The position numbers and the translations under genes were made by a program. Below, piece after piece: positions 16,866 through 25,465 of a stretch of 64,000 bases of DNA. The stretch is from Tabrizicola flagellatus. Its GTDB lineage: Bacteria > Pseudomonadota > Alphaproteobacteria > Rhodobacterales > Rhodobacteraceae. The stretch is from assembly GCF_008271465.1 (NCBI RefSeq), contig NZ_VMDU01000015.1, positions 1 through 64,000 of the forward strand. The letters are read 5' to 3'. Position 1 is the stretch's first letter. Each line of letters opens with the position of its first letter. The notes below the pieces were generated by a model. That model did not search any database, had not been told where the DNA came from, and saw nothing but the letters and a program-made list of their open reading frames with translations.

Positions 16866-18442
16866 CCACCGTCGGCATCCGTCTGGTCGAGGGCCTGATC
16901 GCCCGCGGCATCGACACCGTGTTCGGGATCCCCGGCGTCCACACCATCGAGCTTTACCGTGGCCTCGCCGCCGCCGGCGACAGGATCCGCCATGTCACGC
17001 CCCGCCACGAACAGGGCGCGGGCTTCATGGCCGACGGCTATGCCCGCGTCGCGGGAAAGCCGGCGGCGGCCTTCGTCATCACCGGGCCGGGCCTGACCAA
17101 CATCCTGACCGCCATGGCCCAGGCCAGGGCCGATTCCGTGCCGATGCTGGTCGTCTCGGGCCTCGGCCGCAGCGACACGCTGGGCAAGGGGCTGGGACGG
17201 CTGCACGAACTGCCCGACCAGGGGGCAATGATCGCGCCCTTCTGCCATACCGAGACGGTGACCGATCCGAAGAAGCTGGGCGAGGTGCTGGACCGCGCCT
17301 TCGCCGCGATGACGGCCGGGCGTCCCGGCCCCGCGCATATCCAGATCTCGACCAACATGATGGGCCAGCCCTGCCCGGAACTGCCGCCGCCCGTGGTCTC
17401 GGGCAGCGCGGTGCCCCTGCCGCTCGGCCGGCTCCGCAGCCTCGCCACCACGCTGAACGAGGCCGAGCGGGTGGTGATCCTCGCCGGCGGTGGCACCCGC
17501 GGGGCCGAGCAGCACCTGGTCCGTCTCGCGGAATCGATCGACGCGCCCGTGGTGCAGACGGTGAACGCGAGGGGCGCGATGTTCGGCCACCGGCTCTCGG
17601 TGCCGGCCTCGCCCAGCCTGTCCTCGGTCAGGAAACTCATCGCCGAGGCCGACCAGATCCTCGCCATCGGCACCGAACTCGGGCCGACCGACTACGACAT
17701 GTATGTCAACGGCCGGGTGCCGAACCTGTCGGGCATGATCCGCATCGACATCTGCGCCGAGCAGCTGGCCCGCCACCCGGCAAGGTTTCCGGTCAAGGCC
17801 GATGCCGGGGCGCTCATGGCGGCGCTGATGCCGATGACGATCCGGGCGAACCGCGAAGGCTCCGAGCGCGCCGCCGCCGTGCGCGAGGCGGCGCGGGCCG
17901 AGCTTGCCACGCTGAACCCGATGATGCCCGCCCAGCTGGAAATGGTCGAGGCGATCCGCGACGCCATGCCCGAGGCGATCATCGTCGGCGACAGCACCCA
18001 GCCGGTCTATGCCGCGAACCTCTTCTACGACCACGACCGCCCCGGCGGCTGGTTCAACGCCGCCACCGGCTACGGCGCGCTGGGTTACGCCCCCGGCGCC
18101 GCCGTCGGCGCCGCCATCGCCGCGCCGGGCGTGCCGGTCGTCTGCCTGATCGGCGACGGCGGGTTGCAGTTCTCGCCGGGCGAAGTCCGCACCGCGCTGG
18201 ACGAGAACCTGCCGATCACCTTCGTGGTCTGGAACAACGCCGGCTTCCGCGAGATCGCCGACGCGATGCGCCAGGCCAAGGTGCCGGTCCTCGGCTGCGA
18301 CCCTTCGCCTCTGGACATGGAGCATTTCGCCATGGCCTGCGACCTGCCCTTTGCCCGGGTGGCGCAGGATCCGTCCGAACTGGCCGAGATCCTCGACACG
18401 CCGCAGGACGGCCCGCGGTTTCTCGAGGTTCAGGCCCTCTGA
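16862..18442 (+). CDS. aruI: ThDP-dependent decarboxylase, probable 5-guanidino-2-oxopentanoate (2-ketoarginine) decarboxylase
   Basis: 526 aa, acetolactate-synthase-like family. It would decarboxylate 2-ketoarginine to 4-guanidinobutyraldehyde in the arginine transaminase pathway. Visible features are the activating Glu50 in VTPRHEQGAGFMADGYAR, GPGLTN, and the thiamine diphosphate motif starting GDGG at 431 and ending at NNAGF. ATG at 16862 overlaps the aruH stop. The aruH-aruI pairing and sequence favour AruI over a biosynthetic acetolactate synthase, and no small regulatory subunit is nearby. The 3' end overlaps the convergent MFS gene by 13 nt. Confidence 0.82.
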   Translation: MTTVGIRLVEGLIARGIDTVFGIPGVHTIELYRGLAAAGDRIRHVTPRHEQGAGFMADGYARVAGKPAAAFVITGPGLTNILTAMAQARADSVPMLVVSGLGRSDTLGKGLGRLHELPDQGAMIAPFCHTETVTDPKKLGEVLDRAFAAMTAGRPGPAHIQISTNMMGQPCPELPPPVVSGSAVPLPLGRLRSLATTLNEAERVVILAGGGTRGAEQHLVRLAESIDAPVVQTVNARGAMFGHRLSVPASPSLSSVRKLIAEADQILAIGTELGPTDYDMYVNGRVPNLSGMIRIDICAEQLARHPARFPVKADAGALMAALMPMTIRANREGSERAAAVREAARAELATLNPMMPAQLEMVEAIRDAMPEAIIVGDSTQPVYAANLFYDHDRPGGWFNAATGYGALGYAPGAAVGAAIAAPGVPVVCLIGDGGLQFSPGEVRTALDENLPITFVVWNNAGFREIADAMRQAKVPVLGCDPSPLDMEHFAMACDLPFARVAQDPSELAEILDTPQDGPRFLEVQAL

Positions 18443-19575
18443 CGCGCAAGAAGCGGCGCCAGCAGGAACACCATTCCGACAAGGCAGGCCGCCCAGACGA
18501 AGGCAAAGCGCAGCCCGAAGGTCCCCGCGATCAGGCCCAGCAACGGCGGGCCGACGAAATAGCCGAAATATCCCAGTTGCGTCGCGCGGGCGATGGCGCG
18601 GGCGCGGGCTTCGGGCGCGCTGAACTGGCCGACCAGCGAAAAGGCCGTGGGGGCCAGGACCGAAGCGCCGATCCCCATGACGAAGAAGCCGAGGTAGGCC
18701 ACCGCCGGACCGCCGGCCGCCGCGACGACCAGCGCCCCCGCCGCCGCGATCACCGCGCCCGCCCGCAGGATGGTGAAGGGATCGACCCTTCCGGCGATCC
18801 ACTGCCCGCCCAGCCGCGCGAAACCCATGGTCAGCGCCAGCAGCGCAGGCCCCAGCGCCCCCTCCTCGGGGCTGCCGCCCAGCGATTTCTCGATATGCAG
18901 GGCCGACCAGTTCTCGGCCGCGTTCTCGGTCATGAAGGCGATCAGCACGATGCCGCCGCCGATCACGGGCACCAGGCCCAGCGGCACCGCGCTGCCGTCC
19001 CTCGGCTTGCGCAACCCCTCGATGCGGCCGTTGCGCTCCAGCGTCAGGGCCGCGCAGGCAAGGCCCACCGCCGCCATGGTGCCCATCACCGCCCCCGGCC
19101 CCCAGCCCGCGCCGCGCAGCAGGCCGGTCACGACCGCGCCCCCGGCATAGCCGAAGGAATAGGCGGCATGGGTCAGGTTCATCAGGTGCAACCCGCGCGC
19201 CGTCTCCATCGCCGCGACGCGGGCGTTCATCAGCACGTCGGTCAGCCCGGTCGCGGCGCCGGCGCAGGCCATGGCGATCGGGAACATCCAGACGACCGAG
19301 GCCTGACCGGGCAGCGCGAAGGCACAGGCCATCAGCGCCACCGACAGCGGCAGCGCGGCCCGGCCCAGCGCCGCGCCGAAGGCAGGCGCCGCCAGCATGG
19401 CGCTGATCGCGGCGATCGGGGTCAGGAAGATCAACAGGCCCAGCTGTGCCTCGTCCACGCCCAGCATGGCCTTCAGGTCCGGCAGCACCGCCGCGAAGGT
19501 GCCCCAGAGCACGCCCATCGCCGCAAAGGCCGCGATCGCGGGGCGGGCATAAAGGACAACGGGGACAGAGATCAT
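18430..19575 (-). CDS. MFS transporter
   Basis: 381 aa, about 12 hydrophobic segments. The first half contains the duplicated GVLWGTFAAVLPDLKAMLG and LIFLTPIAAISAMLAAP pattern of the fucose-permease/YbjJ-like major facilitator group. Substrate unknown. It faces the aru operon and its last 13 nt overlap aruI, so the two transcripts converge. It may export or import an intermediate, but sequence alone does not link it to arginine. Confidence 0.88.
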   Translation of the reverse strand: MISVPVVLYARPAIAAFAAMGVLWGTFAAVLPDLKAMLGVDEAQLGLLIFLTPIAAISAMLAAPAFGAALGRAALPLSVALMACAFALPGQASVVWMFPIAMACAGAATGLTDVLMNARVAAMETARGLHLMNLTHAAYSFGYAGGAVVTGLLRGAGWGPGAVMGTMAAVGLACAALTLERNGRIEGLRKPRDGSAVPLGLVPVIGGGIVLIAFMTENAAENWSALHIEKSLGGSPEEGALGPALLALTMGFARLGGQWIAGRVDPFTILRAGAVIAAAGALVVAAAGGPAVAYLGFFVMGIGASVLAPTAFSLVGQFSAPEARARAIARATQLGYFGYFVGPPLLGLIAGTFGLRFAFVWAACLVGMVFLLAPLLARQRA

Positions 19576-19779
19576 CGGACGGGGCCTTTGGCGCAGCGAA
19601 CCCGACAGCTATCCCGCCCGCCCGGTTCCATCGCTTCCGCCCGCGACGCCCGGGCAGGCTGAAAACGACACCGGGGGATGGCAACTTCCCGCTTTCCTTC
19701 GCCCCGATTCGTCGCTATAGCCCCCCGGTCGCGCCATGCACCCTTGGAGGATGGCGGACCTAACACTGGAGAAGAACCT

Positions 19780-20385
19780 ATGGCACGCAAGATCATCGAT
19801 CTGAACGCCGAGGTACGGACGGGGACAGGCAAGGGGGCCGCCCGTCAAGCCCGCCGCGAGGGCTACGTACCTGGCATCGTCTACGGCGACGGGGTCGATC
19901 CCCTGCCGATCAAGATGAAATACAACTACCTCCTGACCAAGCTGCGGCAGGGCCGGTTCCTGCAGACGCTCTTCAACCTCAAGGTCGATGGTCAGCCCGA
20001 CGTGCATGTCGTCTGCCGCGGCGTGCAGCGCGACGTGGTCAAGGACCTGCCGACGCATGTCGATTTCATGCGCATCCACGATGACAGCCGGATCGAGCTG
20101 TTCATCCACGTCGAATTCGTCAACCACGAAGCCTCGCCGGGCCTCAAGCGCGGCGGCACGCTGACCGTGGTCCGCCCGGAAGTGGAACTGGAAGTCACCG
20201 CAGGCGACATCCCCGACCACATCACCGTGGACCTGACCGGCAAGAAAATCGGCGACGTGATCCACATCAACGACGTGGAGCTGCCGGCCGGCGTCAAGCC
20301 GACCATCGCCCGGAACTTCGTGATCGCGAACATCGCGGCGCCCTCGGGCCTCGTCTCGGAAGAGAACGCCGAAGCCTCGGCCTGA
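19780..20385 (+). CDS. rplY: 50S ribosomal protein L25 / general stress protein Ctc
   Basis: 201 aa. Binds 5S rRNA in the large ribosomal subunit. N-terminal L25 domain ([25 protein letters not shown]) and C-terminal TL5/Ctc beta domain ([16 protein letters not shown]...), ending in an acidic tail. Long-form length is normal for alphaproteobacteria. Start at 19780, downstream of an ACTGGAGAA ribosome site. Followed by a strong GC hairpin terminator. Located near pth, a common pairing. Confidence 0.96.
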   Translation: MARKIIDLNAEVRTGTGKGAARQARREGYVPGIVYGDGVDPLPIKMKYNYLLTKLRQGRFLQTLFNLKVDGQPDVHVVCRGVQRDVVKDLPTHVDFMRIHDDSRIELFIHVEFVNHEASPGLKRGGTLTVVRPEVELEVTAGDIPDHITVDLTGKKIGDVIHINDVELPAGVKPTIARNFVIANIAAPSGLVSEENAEASA

Positions 20386-20408
20386 TCGGAATCGCATCGC
20401 GGCCAGAG

Positions 20409-20432
20409 CGGGGGCCCCTGGGCCCCCGTTTG
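20409..20432 (+). terminator. Rho-independent terminator of rplY
   Basis: CGGGGGCCC / GGGCCCCCG, a 9-bp stem with a 2-nt centre, followed by TTTGCTTTC. It begins 23 nt after the rplY stop. Confidence 0.8.
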
Positions 20433-20496
20433 CTTTCGGACCCCTCCTCGTTCGACTGCGTCTCCTCGTCGGCAGGCGGCCGCCGTGCCTCCGGGC

Positions 20497-21162
20497 TTAC
20501 CGCCGAAGAAAGACAAGGGTGTCCTTCTTCGCCCCTTCCGCCGGCGCGAACCCCTGGGCCGTCAGGGCCTCGGCGATCCGCTGCACGCCCTCGGGCCCGT
20601 AGACCTGGGGATGCGTCTCCACCACCACCAGCCGCACCCCCGGCAGGGGCCGGGTCAGCACCTCCAGCTCGCCCCCCTCGATGTCGCAGGAGATCACGGT
20701 CGGCGCGAACCTCGCCAGAAGCTTGCCGATGGGCCGCGCCGGGACCCGGATCACCTTGGCGTTCTCGGGCCAGCCCTCCGGGCCCCGCAGCGCCGATGCC
20801 CAGAAGGCAGGGCGCTGGCCGAACTCCACCTCGCCCTCGCCCGCGGCGACCACCGCGCCCCTCAGCACCTTCACGCCGGGAAAGCCGTTCGCCGCCAGGT
20901 TCCGCCGGGCCAGCTTCACCGTCTCCGGCCCGGCCTCGACGCCCGCAACCGCCGCCTCGCCCAGAACCCCCGCCCCGAGCGCGCAGATGAACCCCAGCCC
21001 CGCGCCCAGGTCCAGCATCCGGTCCCCCGGCCTCAGGTGCAGAAGCAGCGCATCCGCCTCGTGGTTCTCGTAGCGGCCGCTGGACAGGGCCTGCGCGAGG
21101 TTCCCCTTCAGCGCCGTCTCGGGCAGGTAGAGCGTCAGTCCGCGAAGGGTAAAGCTGCGCAT
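20497..21162 (-). CDS. FkbM-family SAM-dependent methyltransferase
   Basis: 221 aa. Rossmann methyltransferase fold with SAM motif [14 protein letters not shown] near residues 50-63 and an acidic follow-up [17 protein letters not shown]. The central [12 protein letters not shown] is the FkbM-type signature. It would O-methylate an unidentified small molecule, sugar or lipid. ATG at 21162 sits divergently from pth, 72 nt away, so both share a short promoter region. The acceptor cannot be predicted. Confidence 0.85.
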   Translation of the reverse strand: MRSFTLRGLTLYLPETALKGNLAQALSSGRYENHEADALLLHLRPGDRMLDLGAGLGFICALGAGVLGEAAVAGVEAGPETVKLARRNLAANGFPGVKVLRGAVVAAGEGEVEFGQRPAFWASALRGPEGWPENAKVIRVPARPIGKLLARFAPTVISCDIEGGELEVLTRPLPGVRLVVVETHPQVYGPEGVQRIAEALTAQGFAPAEGAKKDTLVFLRR

Positions 21163-21234
21163 GGCGCCGCCCTGGTTGTCTCGATCCGCTGCCGCAGCTA
21201 TATCGCAGCCGATGCGGGCAGCGGGAGGGCAAAG

Positions 21235-21900
21235 GTGAAACTCTGGGTCGGCCTTGGCAATCCCGGTGCGAAATATGCCGGCAACCGGCACAACATCGGC
21301 TTCATGGCCGTGGACCGCATCGCCGCCGACCATGGCTTTTCGCCCTGGCGCAAGGCCTTCCAGGGACTGGTGAGCGAAGGCCGTCTCGGGACCGAGAAGG
21401 TCGTGCTCCTGAAGCCCGAGACCTTCATGAATCTCTCGGGCCAGTCGGTGCAGGCCGCCGTCGCCTTCTGGAAACTGCCGCTGGCCGACCTGACCGTGTT
21501 CCATGACGAGCTGGACCTCGCCCCCGGAAAGCTGCGGCTGAAGCAGGGGGGCGGGCATGCCGGGCACAACGGGCTGCGCTCGATCCATGCGCATCTGGGC
21601 GACGACTACGCCCGGGTGCGGCTTGGCATTGGCCATCCCGGCCACAAGGATGCGGTGGCACCTTACGTCCTGCACGACTTCGCCAAGGCCGATGCCGGGT
21701 GGCTGGAGAACCTGCTGCGCGGGATCTCGGACGGGGCCGAGGCGCTGGCCATGGGCGACGGGCAGAAGTTCATGAATGCGGTCGCCCTGCGCACGGCGCC
21801 GCCCCGGTCCTCGACCACGCAGGACAAGCCCGCGCCGCCGCCCCAGCTTCCCGAGGATACCCGCAGCCCGATGCAACGGCTTCTGGACAGGTTCCGCTAG
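21235..21900 (+). CDS. pth: Peptidyl-tRNA hydrolase
   Basis: 221 aa. Releases peptides from prematurely dissociated peptidyl-tRNA. Motifs: [22 protein letters not shown] at the N-terminus (catalytic His in NRHNIG), [15 protein letters not shown], and [13 protein letters not shown]. The start is GTG at 21235 after GGGAGGGC; no ATG would keep the conserved N-terminus. The final 30 residues are a Pro/Ser-rich extension, often seen in alphaproteobacterial Pth. Confidence 0.96.
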   Translation: MKLWVGLGNPGAKYAGNRHNIGFMAVDRIAADHGFSPWRKAFQGLVSEGRLGTEKVVLLKPETFMNLSGQSVQAAVAFWKLPLADLTVFHDELDLAPGKLRLKQGGGHAGHNGLRSIHAHLGDDYARVRLGIGHPGHKDAVAPYVLHDFAKADAGWLENLLRGISDGAEALAMGDGQKFMNAVALRTAPPRSSTTQDKPAPPPQLPEDTRSPMQRLLDRFR

Positions 21901-21932
21901 AACACTCCGGCCTTTCACCTGTCAGCAAATAT

Positions 21933-21975
21933 CCTCCGGGGGGTCTTGGGGGTGGAAAACCCCCAGCATCCGAGG
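21933..21975. terminator. Two-part GC hairpin after pth
   Basis: Outer CCTC.GG / CCGAGG and inner TGGGGG / CCCCCA arms around a TGGAAAA loop, 33 nt after the pth stop and before the convergent DUF697 gene. It has the look of the common Rhodobacterales 3'-end hairpins. Likely bidirectional. Confidence 0.55.
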
Positions 21976-22040
21976 AGGAGGCGCAGCCCGACGACGAGAC
22001 GAAAGGCTCGCGCGGCACGCGCTCGATTCGGAAACCGCCC

Positions 22041-23024
22041 CTACCCGCGCGGCACCAGCCCCGCCAGCGCACGGCTGACCAGCGACGACACCGCCGGCCG
22101 GTCCAGCGCGACGAAAGGCATCGGGCGGCACAACTCCATCGCCGCGACCCCCACCCGCGCCGTCAGCGCGCCGTTGACCACCCCCTCGCCGAACCGGCGC
22201 GACAGCTTCGACAGCACCCCGCCCCCGGCGACCGAGCCGATCATGTCATCGGTCAGCGCCAGGGCCCCCGCCGCCACCAGCGATCCGAACACCCGGCGCA
22301 GAAGCTTCAGGCTGCCGAAACTGCCCGACCGTCCCCCGTAGATCTCCGCGATCCGCCGGATCATCCGCAGGTTCGCCACTGCCGCCGTCGCCACATCGGC
22401 CAGCGCCAGGGGCACCAGCGCCGTCACCGTCGCCACCTGACGCGCCGCGCCCTCGATCACCAGCCGCGCCTCGGCGTCCAGGGGCGAGAGCAACTCCCGC
22501 TCGGCAAGCGCCAGCAAGGCATCGGCGTCCATCACCTCGCCCTCGCGATCCGCCAGTCGGGCACGCCCCCAGGCCGTATCCCCGCGCGCCGCGTAAAGCG
22601 AGACCAGCCCCGACACCACCTTTCGCGCCGCCTTGAGGTCGGCCGTGGCGCGCGCCGTCACGGCCCCCTCGCGCAGGCCGTCCAGCCGCCGCAGGCGCAG
22701 GAAGGCCCCCCATTCGCGCAAGGCAAGGACCAGACCGGCGAGGACCGCCGCCAAGACCAGTCCAAAGGCCACCCAACCCAGCACAACGTTGCGCGCCAGA
22801 AGCCCGGCCACGAAGTCCCAGGCCGCCACCGAAAGGGCAAGGGAAAACAGCGCCCCGAACGCCCAGAGCGCGAACCGCGTCACGGCCGAGCCCCGGCGCT
22901 GCGACAGGGCCGCCACGGCCTGCATGGCCTGCCCCTCGGCCAGGGCATCGGGCACCGGCGGCGCGGCACCGGGGTCGAGCGCCTCGTCCATCTCCTCCAG
23001 AAAGGGCTTCGGCGAGCGGCTCAC
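22041..23024 (-). CDS. TIGR01620/YcjF-like DUF697 membrane protein
   Basis: 327 aa. A cytoplasmic acidic N-terminus is followed by two close membrane helices (FALWAFGALFSLALSVAAWDFVAGLL and VLGWVAFGLVLAAVLAGLVLAL, about residues 70-125). A long C-terminal domain carries the DUF697 pattern (AALVPLALADVATAAVANLRMIRRIAEIYGG). Start is GTG at 23024, overlapping the stop of the YcjX-like gene by 4 nt. The pair is conserved in proteobacteria, often as YcjX-YcjF, and linked to envelope stress in enterics; its biochemical role is unknown. Confidence 0.88.
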   Translation of the reverse strand: MSRSPKPFLEEMDEALDPGAAPPVPDALAEGQAMQAVAALSQRRGSAVTRFALWAFGALFSLALSVAAWDFVAGLLARNVVLGWVAFGLVLAAVLAGLVLALREWGAFLRLRRLDGLREGAVTARATADLKAARKVVSGLVSLYAARGDTAWGRARLADREGEVMDADALLALAERELLSPLDAEARLVIEGAARQVATVTALVPLALADVATAAVANLRMIRRIAEIYGGRSGSFGSLKLLRRVFGSLVAAGALALTDDMIGSVAGGGVLSKLSRRFGEGVVNGALTARVGVAAMELCRPMPFVALDRPAVSSLVSRALAGLVPRG

Positions 23025-24436
23025 AACTGGTCTCCGATCAGGAACTCGACGGCCCGGTCCAGCCGGATATGCGGCGGGCCTTCACCCGGTTTCAGGGTCA
23101 ACCGCGCCGGGGCGAAGGTCATGAGGTGGTAATCCGCATCCAGCCACGCCTCCGCTCCCTCCCGCGCCGGCGACAAAAGGCGCGCGGGGTCGGACGGCAG
23201 CGCGCCAGGATACATCAGCGCGGGCCTGCCGGTGGATTGCAGCACGCCGCGCACCGCCGGGACCTCGACGCCGTCGCGCATCACCACTTCCTCGACCGTG
23301 GCCCGCAGACTGGCCAGCGACATCGCCTCGGTCCGTGCGCCGGAAAAATCGGCGCGGCTCTTCGCCTCGGCAAGAAGCGCCGCGGTGATCGCCGTCAGCG
23401 CCGGGTGCTGTTCGTGGTGCAGGTGGTCGGCCTTGGTCGCGGCAAAGAGGATGCGTTCCACCCGGCGACCGCCGAACAGGCCCGTCAGCCAGGTGTTCCG
23501 TCCCGGCCGGAAGGCCGACAGCACCTCGGCCATCACCCGCCGTAGATCCTCGACCGCCCGCGGGCCCTGGTGGATCGCGCCCAGCACGTCGGCCAGCACC
23601 ACCTGCCGGTCGATCCTGGCGAAATGATCGCGGAAGAAGGGGCGGACGACGCGGGCCTTGTAGGCCTCATAGCGCCGCTCCATCTCGCGCCAGAGGCTGT
23701 TCCTGCCGGTCGTGGCAGGCTTCGGCAGCGGCGCGAAGGTCAGGACCGGCGAGCCCGCCAGGTCGCCCGGCAAGAGGAACCGCCCCGGCGTCACATCCAC
23801 CCGGCCGAGGTCGCGGGCCTGGGTCAGGTAGGCGGTGAAGGTCTCGGCCAGGTGCCGCGCCCGCGCCTCGTCCAGCCGCAGCGCCCCGTCCTCGGCCCGG
23901 GCCAGCGCCAGCCAGGACGCGGCCTCGGGGCGCTTCTCCATCCGGGCGAGCGTGCCTTCCGACCAGGCCTCGTAGCTCTGGTCGAGGAGCGACAGGTCCA
24001 GCAGCCACTCGCCCGGGTAATCCACGATGTCGAGATGCAGCGTGCGCGGCCCCCGCCAGGACGACAGGAACCCGGCGGGCTGGACGCGGAACGACAGGCG
24101 AAGCTCCGAGATCGCGCGGGTCGAGGCGGGCCAGCGCGGGGCATCGCCGGTCAGCGCCGCAAGATGCGCCTCGTAGTCGAAGCGGGGCAGCGTCACATCG
24201 GGCTGGGGTTGCAGGTAGACGGCCTGGATCCGGCCCTCCGCCTGCGCCTTCAACTGCGGCATCCGGCCCCGGTTGAGGAGGTTCGCGACCAGGGCGGTGA
24301 TGAAGACGGTCTTGCCCGCGCGGGAGAGACCCGTCACGCCGAGGCGGAGGGTGGTGTCGAACAGGGTCTCGGAGAGGCCCGCGCCCATGCCTTCGATGCC
24401 GCGGGTGATCCCGTCCGTCAGCCCGGAGAATGCCAC
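23021..24436 (-). CDS. YcjX-like (DUF463) P-loop GTPase-like protein
   Basis: 471 aa. Walker A GLSRAGKT at 36-43, switch-like DYPGEW at 139-144, and a base-specificity-like ATKAD motif in the C-terminal half. Family members are predicted NTPases partnered with the DUF697 membrane protein encoded next. The start is GTG at 24436 after GGAAAGGGA. The 201-nt divergent interval to truA carries one copy of the dispersed intergenic element described below. Confidence 0.9.
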   Translation of the reverse strand: MAFSGLTDGITRGIEGMGAGLSETLFDTTLRLGVTGLSRAGKTVFITALVANLLNRGRMPQLKAQAEGRIQAVYLQPQPDVTLPRFDYEAHLAALTGDAPRWPASTRAISELRLSFRVQPAGFLSSWRGPRTLHLDIVDYPGEWLLDLSLLDQSYEAWSEGTLARMEKRPEAASWLALARAEDGALRLDEARARHLAETFTAYLTQARDLGRVDVTPGRFLLPGDLAGSPVLTFAPLPKPATTGRNSLWREMERRYEAYKARVVRPFFRDHFARIDRQVVLADVLGAIHQGPRAVEDLRRVMAEVLSAFRPGRNTWLTGLFGGRRVERILFAATKADHLHHEQHPALTAITAALLAEAKSRADFSGARTEAMSLASLRATVEEVVMRDGVEVPAVRGVLQSTGRPALMYPGALPSDPARLLSPAREGAEAWLDADYHLMTFAPARLTLKPGEGPPHIRLDRAVEFLIGDQL

Positions 24437-24528
24437 GTCCGCGTCCCTTTCCTTCGCGAGGTGAAGATAGGGGTGCGGCGACGGGAATGGAAGGCGGGTG
24501 GGCAGAATTGCCCACCCTGTGCGGGCGC

Positions 24529-24601
24529 TGTCCACGGTGGAAAGATTTTCAAACCCCGCCTTTTCAATGCCTTGGCCGTGGACGTTAGGAATTTGGCAAG
24601 G
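24529..24601 (+). repeat. Dispersed intergenic element, copy 1
   Basis: Starts TGTCCACGGTGGA, then CAAACC at offset 21, CCGTGGACGTTA at offset 47, and ends TTTGGCAAGG. The same ordered blocks with near-identical spacing recur at 48010-48083 and, on the minus strand, at 46117-46192. Lies between the divergent ycjX-like gene and truA. Function unknown. Confidence 0.65.
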
Positions 24602-24637
24602 ATTGCACGCGAGGCTTCTTCCGGGGTAGCAAGGCCC

Positions 24638-25411
24638 ATGCCCCGCCATGCGCTTCAGATCGAATACGACGGCACCCCCTTCGCGGGCTGGCAGCGGCAG
24701 GCGCAGGGGCTTCCTTCCGTGCAGGAGGCGGTCGAGCGCGCCCTGGGCCGGCTGGAACCCGGTCCCCACACCATTGCCGCCGCGGGGCGGACCGATGCCG
24801 GCGTCCATGCCACCGCGCAGGTGGCCCATGCCGACCTCGCGAAGGACTGGGACCCGTTCAAGCTCGCCTCGGCGCTGAACGCGCATCTGAGGCCAGATCC
24901 GGTGGCGGTCCTCGCCGTGGCCCGCGTCCCCGACGACTTTCACGCCCGCTTTTCCGCCACGGGGCGGCGCTATACCTTCCGCCTCGTCGCCCGCCGCGCG
25001 CCGGTGACGCATGACCGGGGCCGAGTCTGGCAGGTGCTGAAGCCGCTCGACCTTGAAGCGATGCGGGCGGGCGCCGCCGAACTGGTCGGGCAGCACGACT
25101 TCACCACCTTCCGCTCTACCCTCTGCCAGGCGAAAAGCCCGGTGAAGACGCTGGACCGGATCAACATCACCGAACACCCCTACCCCGGCGGGGTGGAATA
25201 CCGCTTCGACCTCGCCGCGCGCAGCTTCCTGCACAACCAGGTCCGGTCGATCGTCGGCACGCTGGAGCGGGTGGGCGCCGGGGCCTGGACGCCAGCGGAC
25301 GTGCGCAGGGCGCTGGAAGCCAAGGATCGCGCCGCCTGCGGGCCGGTCTGCCCGCCGCAGGGGCTCTATCTGGTGGGGGTCAGTTACCCGACCGACCCGT
25401 TCGCCGCCTGA
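24638..25411 (+). CDS. truA: tRNA pseudouridine(38-40) synthase
   Basis: 257 aa. Isomerises U38-U40 in the tRNA anticodon arm. N-terminal [15 protein letters not shown], catalytic Asp53 in RTDAGVHA, and the conserved [14 protein letters not shown] block are present. Length is typical. Ends 13 nt before a long bidirectional terminator shared with the convergent exonuclease gene. Confidence 0.96.
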   Translation: MPRHALQIEYDGTPFAGWQRQAQGLPSVQEAVERALGRLEPGPHTIAAAGRTDAGVHATAQVAHADLAKDWDPFKLASALNAHLRPDPVAVLAVARVPDDFHARFSATGRRYTFRLVARRAPVTHDRGRVWQVLKPLDLEAMRAGAAELVGQHDFTTFRSTLCQAKSPVKTLDRINITEHPYPGGVEYRFDLAARSFLHNQVRSIVGTLERVGAGAWTPADVRRALEAKDRAACGPVCPPQGLYLVGVSYPTDPFAA

Positions 25412-25423
25412 CCCGCACCCAAC

Positions 25424-25452
25424 CCCAAGATTTTTCGCCGAAAAATCTTGGG
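25424..25452. terminator. Bidirectional terminator between truA and the exonuclease gene
   Basis: CCCAAGATTTTTCG-C-CGAAAAATCTTGGG, a perfect 14-bp palindrome. T-runs and A-runs within the stem serve both strands. Its TTTTTCG.CGAAAAA core recurs in terminators at 50395 and 58025. Confidence 0.85.
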
Positions 25453-25465
25453 TGCGCCGCCGGCG

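Noticed and set aside
16760-19684. Minus-strand open frame of 974 codons across aruI and the MFS gene
   Set aside because: Low-complexity shadow; both regions are explained by recognised genes in other frames.
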